This document shows positions 36,495-46,330 of a stretch of 64,000 nucleotides of DNA, in pieces. The notes beneath the pieces were generated by a model. It saw only the letters and a list, made by a program, of their open reading frames with translations. It did no database searches and had not been told where the DNA came from. This DNA comes from Protea cynaroides. Its lineage: Eukaryota > Streptophyta > Magnoliopsida > Proteales > Proteaceae. Position 1 is the first letter of the stretch. Every line of letters starts with the position of its first letter. The position numbers were made by a program, and so were the translations under genes. Where the stretch lies: assembly GCA_028583415.1 (NCBI GenBank), contig CM053272.1:45476685-45540684 (forward strand). Direction: 5' to 3'.

Positions 36495-38149
36495 GAAAAA
36501 AATTTCATCTACCCCCCAAAAACTATGTCCAAATTAATCTGCTACCCATTGGTTTCCAGAAACTTCAATCGCCCCCACTAAACTGACGGACTTGACTTAA
36601 AATGTGATTAGACATTTCTACCCTTTTTCTTCGAAATTGAAATACATTAAAATGAGATAAAATGACTAATTTGACCTTTTACTACTTTCACAATCTCTAC
36701 CCTTTCCCTCGTCTTCTTCCCGTAATCTCAGGCGGCGACCCCATTATTTCGATCACTGATTGGCTTTATGCTGATCGCTGGTGGTAATATGTCGCCGGCC
36801 CAGGTTTTGGTGCGATTGGATTTGGTAAAGGATATGGACGTGGAAACATCTCTGGTGATATTGGATTTTAGCAACATGATTCCATTCCGCTAGGGTTTAA
36901 AATATTCATTCTGTTCATCGAGAAAACACGTTTGCAGATGCAATGGGAACCATCTCAGCCCGTATGGCATCAAGTGTTTAGCACCTTACATTCTCTCTTT
37001 CTCTTAGTTCCTCAGCCTGGGATCGCTTTGATCGGCAAAGAAAGGGTATGGATTAATGGCGAAGGGAAAACTGGTAGCATTGAGAACCCCAACAACCCAT
37101 TCAAGGTGCTGGTGTAAGCAGGACTGATCATTCCTGAGGAAGGTGGATCAGATTGGCTGAGATTACCCATGGAATGGACAGTAGAGACCTTGATCTTCCC
37201 GCCCAGAGAGACAGAATTGAGGGCATTTTGGAGATTCTGCATTGCTGGCAGGAGCTGCAACATGAGATTATTGTCGGTGGAGGTTATCACTTTGTCACTG
37301 ACAGTGATGAGGATGATGTTGTTGGCCAGATAGAACGGACGATACTGGAGTTGATCCACTGCTGCTAGGGCTTTCATGATCGCTGGATCGGATCCATACA
37401 ATCTGACCTTTTGAATTGAAGTGGACTGGAGCAGATTTGCGGTCGCCGACGGCGGGGGCAGGTTGTCGGTGACTTGGCTGTTGTTCACACCAATGAATGA
37501 TTGTGAAGCTGCAAGAATAAAAAGTCCTCAGTACAAATGCAAGTTTCGATTACTCTTGACTCTGTTTTCTTTAAATTTTTACTTTAGGCTTATCCATTTT
37601 CCAGTTGCAGCGATTGCGAGTCCAATCCAAATCACAGTTTCGATGATTTCAGAGATTAAGAAAGAAGTTAAACGTTTTAACAGAAAATGGGTGAAGGCAG
37701 CCTCCGTCAAAGTGAAAGCAGCCTCCATCACCACCAGTCCTTGGTTGATTAGTGAAGGCAGGGTTGGTTGATGATTGATCGATCATCGATTGAAGTTAAA
37801 GAAAGTGCAGAGCCGCCTTCGGTGGAGGAAGAGGAGAGAGAGAGGTATTTTGATTTTTTTGTTGTTCCGCTTAGATTCCTTTGGTAGAGAGAGAGAGAGA
37901 GAGAGGAGAGAGAGAAAATGTCTATGAAAATTTGTGTAAGGGTAAATTGGTCTTTCACCATTACAATAAGGGCATAATTGTCCCTGAAATTTTTAATTTG
38001 AGATGATGTCATCAACTAACGGGACTCTACTAATGGGTGGGGTGTCTTTGATTAATGGTGACAAATTTTGGGTGCTAGATGAGAAATCTGGAAACCAGTA
38101 GGGTTAGATCAATTTCGACATAGTTTTTGGGGGTCGATGAAATTTTTTC
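36495..38149. mobile_element. Pack-MULE-like element carrying a GH17 gene fragment
   Basis: A 1655-bp insertion absent from copy B, where AAACAGATTTGAAGG is uninterrupted. A 9-bp TSD flanks it: AAACAAATT (36486-36494) and AAACAGATT (38150-38158), one mismatch. The ends GAAAAAAATTTCATC and (reverse complement) GAAAAAATTTCATC open a terminal inverted repeat of about 65 bp through CCCCCAAAAACTATGTC to GGTTTCCAGA. Nine-base TSDs and long TIRs are hallmarks of Mutator-like elements. No transposase is present. The cargo is a glucanase gene piece (next entry). Confidence 0.87.
37012..37510 (-). pseudogene. GH17 endo-1,3-beta-glucosidase fragment inside the TIR element
   Basis: The minus strand reads SFIGVNNSQVTDNLPPPSAT, then LLQSTSIQKVRLYGSDPAIM and KALA, the N-terminus of mature plant GH17 beta-1,3-glucanases. 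The frame then jumps to NNIILITVSDKVITS, NLMLQLLPAMQNLQNALNS and GGKIKVSTVHSMGNLSQSDP. About 45 residues expected between KALA and the NIILITV block are missing, as is the whole catalytic C-terminal half. In the family the ITVGNEV motif holds the acid/base Glu; here it reads ITVSDKV, so that Glu is lost. A likely intron acceptor (TTCTTGCAG) precedes the first block, so the piece looks copied from genomic DNA, not cDNA. It cannot encode an active enzyme. Confidence 0.85.
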
Positions 38150-38677
38150 AAACAGATTTGAAGGCTGAATTTGAGATACTGGAGAAGTGATTACTTAGAA
38201 ATATGGAGAACAAAAAGACCGGGAGACAGCAGATCAATTGAAGCCATGGCAGATTATAAGGTTAATGCAACATAAGCACATAATGGATCAAGTCTTGCAT
38301 ATGAACGTAGGACATGACACTCCTATAAAATTATTGGGAAATGTTTGGGCAACAGACCAACCCCTAAACAGGTCTCTCTTAAACTTCAAAGCATGTGGGG
38401 TCTGGGGCACCAGTATGTATTACTTAATGACCAACAAAGGGTACATCAAGAAAATGTGGATCATAGGAGACCTCCCCTACATGACTTGGACCATGAGGCT
38501 TTCATTGACTTCTCAAAAGTGTGTAAATAGAGTTGAGGTGAATGTTAACAGAAGGAACTCAAGGTGCTGGTGGCTACTATCCCAAAAGGGCTTCTCGTAG
38601 TAAGTTCTTTCCTCAACTTGGTAGATTTTTGGGTACCTATATATGGAGATCACATGGAAGCTGATATGGTAGATAAG

Positions 38678-39253
38678 CATGGTTCAAAAACTCTCGAGAG
38701 TTTCAAAAATCTTGACATGGTGGAGATGAAACTCGATATGAGACTAGGTCTCGAGTTTCTCGACCAGTCTCAAACAGTTCTCGACTGGTCTATACAATTT
38801 CCCGACATTTTCGACCAGTGTTCGACTGATCTCGACATATGTATGAATTATGATTATATGGTCTACTTGACTACTTTGGGTTTTTCAACTATGACAATTA
38901 ACTAATTAAGTGTTATTATATTTATTTTTCTCCTAAAATATAATTTTACTGGCTCATTTGGTCTTCTTTGATCTTTTACTAGTGTAACATCATATAGAAT
39001 AGCTAATATTACCCTAGTTTAACATCTGAAATTCAAATTGACACCGCCAAATATGAGTGTAAACCCAAATTTTATTGTTTAAATATATTTATATATGCTA
39101 AAATAGGGTTAACCTGGAATATCAGGCCGTCAAATGACCATTTTAGGGCTGAGACACTAATTAAGCCCTCACGGCTTTTTTTATAGTGTCTCGCTGAGAT
39201 CTCGATTTCTCAGAAGGTCAAGACACACTCGAGTCTTGAGATTTTGAACCTTG
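38678..39253. mobile_element. hAT-type MITE, 8-bp TSD
   Basis: A 576-bp insertion missing from copy B. Ends CATGGTTCAAAAACTC and (reverse complement) CAAGGTTCAAAATCTC are inverted. Flanks TAGATAAG (38670-38677) and CAGATTAG (39254-39261) each differ by one base from copy B's single CAGATAAG. The interior has the same CTCGAC/TCTCGAG vocabulary as the element at 20990-21660. Confidence 0.82.
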
Positions 39254-40227
39254 CAGATTAGTGTCCCAAGCAAACTCTATTTCTTAGTGCATGACTTCTA
39301 AAGACAAAATATTATCTTAGAATAACCTTCAGAGCAGGAACTACTCTCTAGCTAATCTTTTTGTTTTCGGCTAAAATGTGAGAGTAGACCACCTCTTTCT
39401 GAATGCAAATTTCTCCTGCAAGCAAATTATTTTTGCCATTTTGTGGTATCAATTCTCTCAGTATTGAACTAGAAATCTGCTCTCTTTCAATGGAATATGG
39501 TAGCTTCTTAAGAAAGAGTTTAAGGAGATATGGACAATCTTACCTGCTGCCGTGTCATGGTTCTTTTGGGAAGAAAACTAAATGAGATCATTTTTTCTGT
39601 TGTGAAAGAGCCTAAGGATAGGCTGGAACTTTGGACAGTGGTAGACAGAAGCTTCGAAGGAGTTCCTTTGGTAGAACTTCAGAGGAATCAGCCACGTTTT
39701 TGTTGTTGATTCAATATTATCAATTTTTGTCGTCTTTTTGTAGAGAGAGGGGATGAAGTTTACATGTTGTTGAGAATATTCATATACTAGCTTTAGGGTT
39801 GGGGCTTACTTACCCCAATTCTATACTACAAAAAATTTAAATAAAAAAAAAAATCAATCAAATGCCAGAACACTTCCCATTCTAGAATTTCAAAATTCCA
39901 GTTAGTCTAATTGAATGATGACTACAAGATGACGATCCACAGACAATGTCCAGAATGAATATTTTTCCGACAAACACCCCCCCCCTCTTTTCCTTAGTTT
40001 TGTTTGCAATATATCAATGATCAATGATCAGATTTCAGTGGCAAGTGAGCAGCCTATATGAGTTTTCTCATGGCCTCTTCTCCAATATCTCACCAGGATA
40101 CAAAAGATAGCTAGTAATATATTTGTTGTACTACAAACCAATTAGAAGAGTTTTTAAGCACCACCCGCAAAAATGCAATTATAAGCTGTACCTACTCCAC
40201 ATCTTTTCATTCCCTTTCAGTCAGTTG

Positions 40228-42594
40228 TGTTGGCATAATCAATAGTTAGACTTATTAGTTTATTTATTATTTAGTTTTATTGCAATAGTAATTTGTAACC
40301 AACACTGATTTGACTTAGTCAAAATAGGGTGGGACTACGACTCGTATTAGTATTAGACTTCTATTTAGACTAGTATTGGACTTCTATTTAGACTAAGGAG
40401 TTTATTTTCTATTTTCAATTAGGACTCTAGCTTATAGAGTCCTAGATTCTAGCTAATAGTTATTTCTTAAATTCTATAAATATAACAAGGAAGAGCACCT
40501 ACCGTACTGCTCACTCTCTATTTTTCTGGTATGCGCACTTCTCTTATTTCATTGCTGGTTTGTTAGTTAGTTGTTTTCTTTTTCCTAACATGGTATCAGA
40601 GCCTATCGATCAATTCCTTTTTTTTTTTTTTTTTTTTTGGTTTTGAGAGTCTTTTAAAGATCTCCTCTAACTGGTTGCAGCAACCTATGCTGCATATTCA
40701 TACCATGATTTGCTGCTACTATGAAGGTACTACTTCTACTATTAAGGTAATGCTTTTACCGATTCTTTGCTATCATTTTTATTTATTTATTTTGCTTATT
40801 ACCCACCGCCCTATTCTCTCTCTTTCTCTCTTTCTCTATCTTTTTTTGTTCAACGTCCTTATCCAGTTTTTTGCTATCGATTTTTTTGTTGCAATTTTTT
40901 TAACTATTACTAACTACTTCTACTACTACTACTACTTTTCTACTACTAAATCTACTACTACTACTACTTTTTGCTTCTACGTATTGCTATTTCTACTACT
41001 ACTACTCCTACCTACTACTACTATTACTACTACTACTATTTTTTTTCTACCTATTGCCAATACTACTGCCTTTTCTATTGCTACACTTGCTGTTATTTTT
41101 TAATGGCTGCTTCTACACCAGTCCAAGGTGCTCATACTCATACTCCAATACAGATTACTACCATCAAACTGAGTGGTGTTTCTAATTACCTATTGTGGGC
41201 TCAAGCCGTCAAAGCCTTCATTCGCTCTTAGGGTAAATTAAAATATATCACTGAAGATCCTCCATCTATTGATTCTAAATCACCTGCTGATATTGTTGCC
41301 CATGATGAATGGATGCGTGAATCTTCCATTCTCCCAATTTGGCTATGGAATTGTATTGATCCTATTATTGCTTCCAATGTTATGTTCCATAGCACCACCA
41401 AAGATGTATGGGACAATCTACAAGAAAGCTACGGTCAAGAAAAGAATATATCACGTCTTTATGATTTATATGAATGGCTATTTTCCTTTTCTCAAGGTGA
41501 CCGCATGCTTACTGAGTACTACAACCATTACAAGGGCATCATTGAAGAGTTACAGGTCCATCAACCTTTGACTACCAATCTTGAACTACAGAAGGCACAA
41601 CGCAGTGAGTTCTTTGTTGCTAAATTTATGGCTGGTCTCCATCCTGACTACCACTATGTTAAAGGACAACTTCTGATAGGAGAAAAGGTTCCTACTCTTC
41701 CAGAGACCTTTTCCCGTCTTCAACGCTTGGTTCCTACTCCTAAAGGTGACAATTTTGCTGCTCCCACTGATTCTTCTGCTCTCTACATTGGCCGTGGCCG
41801 CGGCTTCCCTTCTGGTAGGAGTTGTGGCTATGGCCGAGGACATGGTCGTGGCTTTAATTCCTTTGCTGACAAGTCTTCTCGCTATTGCACCTTCTGTGGG
41901 AAGACTAATCATTATGTTGATACCCGTTGGGCCAAACACGGACGCCCTGAATGGGCTGATTCCTTGGTTGACTCAACTCATGCTAACTCTGCTGATCCTG
42001 ATCTGGCACCTATCGACACGCTATCTGAACCTATTTCAGCTCCTACACCTACGTCATCAGCATCCATTTCAGGCACTCCATTTTGTGAGTTTGATGAGTT
42101 ACTTCGCCGCATTCAATTACTTGAGAAAGCCAATTCTTCTTCCAATACTATCTTAGCCATTGCCACACCTCCAAACGAAAGCAACGATTGGTGGAGGGCT
42201 TTAACTGTTTTCAAGCTGCAGCATTCACATTCCCATGCTCCAGCTTGAGGGGGGATGTTGGCGTAATTAATAGTTAGACTTATTAGTTTATTTATTATTT
42301 AGTTTTATTGCCATAGTAATTCGTAACCAACATTGATTTGACTTAGTCAAAATAGTGTGGGACTAGGACTCCTATTAGTATTAGACTTCTATTTAGACTA
42401 GGAGTTTATTTTCTGTTTTCAGTTAGGACTCTGGCTTGTAGAGTCCTAGATTCTAGCTAGTAGTTATTTCCTAAATTCTATAAATATAACAAGGAGGAGC
42501 ACCTACCGTACTGATCACTCTCTATTTTTCTGGTATGCGCACTTCTCCTATTTCATTGTTGGTTTGTTAGTTAGCTATTTTCTTTTCCCTAACA
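40228..42594 (+). mobile_element. Non-autonomous Copia-type LTR element (gag only), TSD AGTTG
   Basis: A complete insertion with two LTRs, 40228-40590 and 42256-42594, both TGTTGGC ... CCTAACA. TSD AGTTG is at 40223-40227 and 42595-42599, and copy B has one uninterrupted CAGTCAGTTGCATATGG. The primer-binding site TGGTATCAGAGC is at 40591-40602, and a polypurine tract TTGAGGGGGGA (42245-42255) abuts the 3' LTR. The 5' LTR has a 24-bp internal duplication and the LTRs differ at about twenty positions by eye. A (TAC)n tract fills 40905-41040. Protease, integrase, RT and RNase H are absent, so mobility would depend on enzymes from another element. Confidence 0.93.
41103..42248 (+). pseudogene. 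Copia gag with one stop and a defective zinc knuckle
   Basis: From the ATG at 41103 the frame reads MAASTPVQGAHTHTPIQITT, LSGVSNYLLWAQAVKAFI, then a TAG (41229-41231), then continues in the same frame to the TGA at 42246-42248. It includes ESSILPIWLWNCIDP, DVWDNLQESYGQ, NISRLYDLYEWL and a Gly/Arg-rich stretch, matching the Copia UBN2-type gag. The zinc knuckle reads CTFCGKTNHYVDTRW: the two Cys and the His are kept, but the last Cys is replaced by Arg. The polypurine tract follows the stop directly. One nonsense change and a broken knuckle suggest an inactive copy. Confidence 0.85.
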
Positions 42595-43301
42595 AGTTGC
42601 ATATGGGATTTTTTTAACATGACTAGACTGACCTTGATTTTCACCTTCAAAGAAAAGAATTTGTACCCCCCCAGAATACAAGTTACTTCTCTTGGTCAAA
42701 TAACCCGAATTATGAACCTAGGCATTCCTTGTCCAGAGATTTGGAAGGAGATGCTTTTAATGTCCATTACCACTCAGTTTCACCTCCAGTTTTCCAAGAC
42801 CAAGTGTTGCAAGTGAAGGCAAATAAATTCTTTTAAGCCTTACCAAGAACTTCACTGTGGGGATTTCTTCTCTACAAGATTAAATTGATAAAACACAATA
42901 TATAAAGTATAAACTGGAGAACACATGAGGTCAGGCCTTCACAAAGTCCAGAACAAACTTCCAGCTGTCATTTTAAGTTCAAGTATAATCAATACAGAAC
43001 CAGAGGGCTTGATACAGTGTAATGTGCTGCAATACAAGTTTAAAAAAAGAAAAATCCTTTATCTCTTTCATAATGAAATCCTATCATTTGGCTCTAGATA
43101 TGGCACATTATGTCCTATGTGGGATTTAGACTATCAAAAGAATCACAGAAAGTTAGGACATCAAAAAAAGAAAATTTCACAAGGTAAACCAACTGTTGGG
43201 GAAATTAAAACACAAATTTCACAAAGTTCTCAAAAAGGTATTGGCTAACCAATCTGTTGCTTTTGCAACCATTTGTTCGAGAAGATCACTTACTGCATCA
43301 A

Positions 43302-45106
43302 TTAGGAAACCACTGAAGTGTCTTGAGGGGTCAAAGGTAACCAATCTGAACCATCAGGGAAGGGGTTCAGCGCATCTTGTTTGCCATTGACATAGAAGTC
43401 CACAACTGCTTTCATTCTTGGAAGCTTATCCAGATGGTAATTCACATGGATGATAACAGGCTTGAACTTGCTCAGTTCAGAATCCTTCCTTAAAGTCTTA
43501 AATAGGACTTTGCTGTTCATAAAGAGATAGAAATCCATAGTTCTCCTGGATGCATGAAGTCCATCATAACCAGGGTGTGAGGGGAAAGAGAGCTCTTCAT
43601 TAAAAACTGCCTGATCCCAAGCTTTTTCCCGAGAAAGCCGATCAGCAACACGATCCAGGAGCTCAATTGAAGGAATAGTAGGCCTTATATAAAAGAAGCC
43701 AGAGTTGTAAACCCATATCCGCATTGTGTGTTCATATCTGGCCCAACCCATTGCAGGCTCATCTAAAACATCATCATACCCATAAGCCGTCATGTTATCG
43801 TGGCCATCAGTCATGGACTCCACATCTGAATCCCGATAAAGATGATTGAACGGGTTCTGCAAGTATACAATATCAACATCCGAGAGGAGAACACTGTAAC
43901 CCAGCTGCAAGAACTCCCTCAGGATACGGAACTTTAAACCCGAGACAGCATGGTTGCCTCCTGTTTTTGCGACTGAGTCAATGCCCTCATCAGGGTCTCT
44001 TTTGTACACGGGAACATCCTTTGAATTGCAGAAATGGGCAATCTCATCATCCAGAGCAACAACCAAATAATTTGGTAAACCAACTCTCTTGATGTTAGTA
44101 AACCAGACCTCCAACATGTCCTTCACATTGGAATTTGCCAATGCAACTATAAGTTCTCTTTGAACAGCTACTTTCTCAAGTATCTTAGCCAATCTTGGGT
44201 TCACAGATTCATCAGGAGCAACAGTTGGATTGGTTCTTAAACCCTTAACGGTACCAAATGGCCCAGCTTTATGCTTTTCTCCTAGGACTTCGAACTGCTT
44301 CTCTGCGTGATCCTTTGCTTGTTCAGCAAACCGAAGCTTTTCAGTTAATTCGCTAACCTGTTTCTTCAATTTTGAATTCTTCTGTGACACTGACAAAAAC
44401 GCAGACTTCAACATGTTGATCCTTTCAGAGGACTCGCAAGGAGATGAATCAACCTACCAACCAAGAGAAGGGAAAACAACAATGGCAACAACAGATTGGT
44501 GAAAATTCCCACAAGTCCCCAGAATTTGTTGTTGCAGACATAGCCAAATATAGGAATACGACGGAACAAAGCACTGCATCATTAATTAATTACGAGGGAC
44601 ATCATATCAATGACCATCGTCTTCTCTATAAATTTAAGACTCTCAAATAAAAAGCATTTCAGAGTATTCTGCACAGATATCTAATCCCCAAACATGAAAA
44701 TGAAAGAAGAATAGTAGTCTTCAAATTCAAAGCCAGAAACGAATATTGAAGTCAACCTTAACTTAAAGCAAAAATGTCATCATATATGTAAAAAATTTAA
44801 AGATCTAAAGAACATTCCAATTACACCCAACAGTAAACCAAATCCCTAAAACCACCCAAGTTATGGATTAAAGGAGATCATGAATTGTGTTTGTTTCTTG
44901 GGGAACAACGCCGAACGTACCTTAAGAGTGTCTATTCCAGCTCGATGGCCTTGAATTGAAAAATCGGAGCCAAAAAATCCATGGGTAAATAAGAAGGCAC
45001 AAACGCATCCGAGAAGGATCCCAATGGCAATTGCAACAGCGATTCTCGATCCTCGCATCGACTGTCCGTAGTTTCTCATCAATGGTCCGTCACTACGAAC
45101 CGTCAT
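43302..45106 (-). CDS. RRA: RRA-type GT77 arabinosyltransferase, copy A (extended C-terminus)
   Basis: Two exons, 44921-45106 and 43302-44453, joined in phase 0 (DTLK|VDSSPCE), about 445 residues. The start at 45106 gives MTVRSDGPLMRNYGQSMRGS, followed by a signal-anchor helix AVAIAIGILLGCVCAFLF at about 23-40, so a type II Golgi membrane protein. A Lys/Glu-rich coiled-coil stem follows (about 80-125), then the GT77 domain with KAGPFGTVKGLRTNPTV, the DxD-type LLSDVDIVYLQNPF (about 254-256) and WDQAVFNEELSFPSHPGYDG. RRA enzymes add the second arabinose to hydroxyproline-arabinan chains on extensins. Odd points: the normal stop after DGSDW is lost and twelve residues LPLTPQDTSVVS are added. Residues differ from copy B at sites I recall as conserved (DVLDEP for DVFDEP, WARYEHT for WARYAHT, YHLDKL for YHPDKL). 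It may be drifting but is still open. Confidence 0.9.
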
Positions 45107-45859
45107 AGCTGGTTGATGAAGTTCCAAACATCCAAAGAGACAAACAGAGAGAACAAAGAGAGAGGGAAAGAGTCTGGGAAAGAGTCTTCCCTCTTTCTCT
45201 CTTGATGCAGTTTTTGAAACCCCAAAAAAGAAAGATTAAGTTGAAGGAGAACGAAACAGGAAGCGCTCTCTTTCTCTCTCTTTCTCTCTCTTCTCTCTCT
45301 CCTCCTCCATCACAGTAGAGAAAATCAGACATGGCGTGGTGGCGTCGTGAGATAGAAAAACAAATGTAAATTAAGATTTCTCATGCGCCTGTAGCAAAAT
45401 CTCCATGCCGCACCGATCATGGCACAATAAACGGATTCTCAACTAGGAACTCGATATTTAAAAGTTATAAAGCTCACATTCCGAGGAGAAGAAGAGAGAG
45501 TGTGAATGCGTGCGTGTTCTTCCCCTAGTAATTTTGTATAAAAGTTGTTTACTTGTTTCACTCTCTCGTTCCTGTCATCTTATCCAATCATGCTCATGCT
45601 GTCACTTATGTAAACTTTCTTGTTATATTTATAGTTTCAGGAAACTATACTTTAGATTTGTGTGCTTGCAATGCACTTCTCTTCTCAAGCCTCATTGACT
45701 TAATCTTCTTTTTTATTTTGGGTAAATGACTTAATCTTCTTTGTTGTCCTACATTCTCTCTATTCATACTTAATTTGACCATAAGCTACTGATTTAAGTT
45801 CAATGAATATATTCATTTCTCGTCCCACTGTGAACTTTTCATGTAATACATAACTTAGA

Positions 45860-46330
45860 TTCATTGGATGTTTCCATTTCTTATCATTTACTTGACTCAC
45901 CGGATGTTTCTATTTTTTGTCAACTGTTTAGCTCACTGGATACTTCTATTTCGCTCACCGGATACTTCTGTTTCTTGCTGCTTATTTAACTAAATGCATA
46001 TGTATCATCCGCATTGATCCTATACCCAGAAACTAATCTAGATGGGCAAGCATATCATGGTAAATGACAAGAAATGGAATCATCCGATGAGTAGAACAAG
46101 TGACAAGAAAAAAAAGCATTCGGTGAGTCAAACAAGTGGCAAGACATGGAAGCATTCGATGAGTTGAACAAGTGACAAGAAAAGGAAGCATTCGGTGAGT
46201 CAATAAGTGACAAGAAACGGAAGCATCCGGTGAGTCAACAAGTGACAAGAAATAGAAACATTCGATGAGTCAACAAGTGACAAAAAACGAAAACATCTGG
46301 TAAATCAAACAAGAAATAAGAAATGAGTGA
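45860..46330. repeat. Palindromic minisatellite
   Basis: At 46045-46330 a unit of about 36 bp is repeated seven to eight times (e.g. AAGCATTCGGTGAGTCAA, CAAGTGACAAGAAA). At 45860-45985 the reverse complement of the same unit occurs (e.g. TTGACTCACCGGATGTTTCT pattern) in about four degenerate copies. The two arrays face each other across roughly 60 bp. Confidence 0.82.

Larger units (their letters stand above)
35939..45470. repeat. Segmental duplication, copy A
   Basis: Once nested insertions are removed, this block is collinear and nearly identical with 55759-61360 in the same orientation. Shared words run from GAAAGTATCACATTT at the left to AAACGGATTCTCAACTAG at the right, through the whole RRA gene. 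Copy A alone carries the insertions at 36495-38149, 38678-39253 and 40228-42594. The shared non-RRA part (38160-38640, 39260-40220) contains broken frames such as NRPTPKQVSLKLQSMWG that I cannot assign. Confidence 0.9.

Noticed and set aside
40675..41103. Long plus-strand ORF rich in Tyr, Thr and Phe
   Set aside because: It is a translation of the (TAC)n leader of the Copia element, with no protein character.
44444..44650. Small plus-strand ORF MNQPTNQEKGKQQWQQ, also at 60039-60242
   Set aside because: It is conserved between copies only because the whole segment is duplicated. It lies in the RRA intron and antisense to exon 2, with simple Gln/Lys-rich composition.
46045..46330. CRISPR-like array
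   Set aside because: The repeats are contiguous and degenerate with no unique spacers, and this is plant nuclear DNA.
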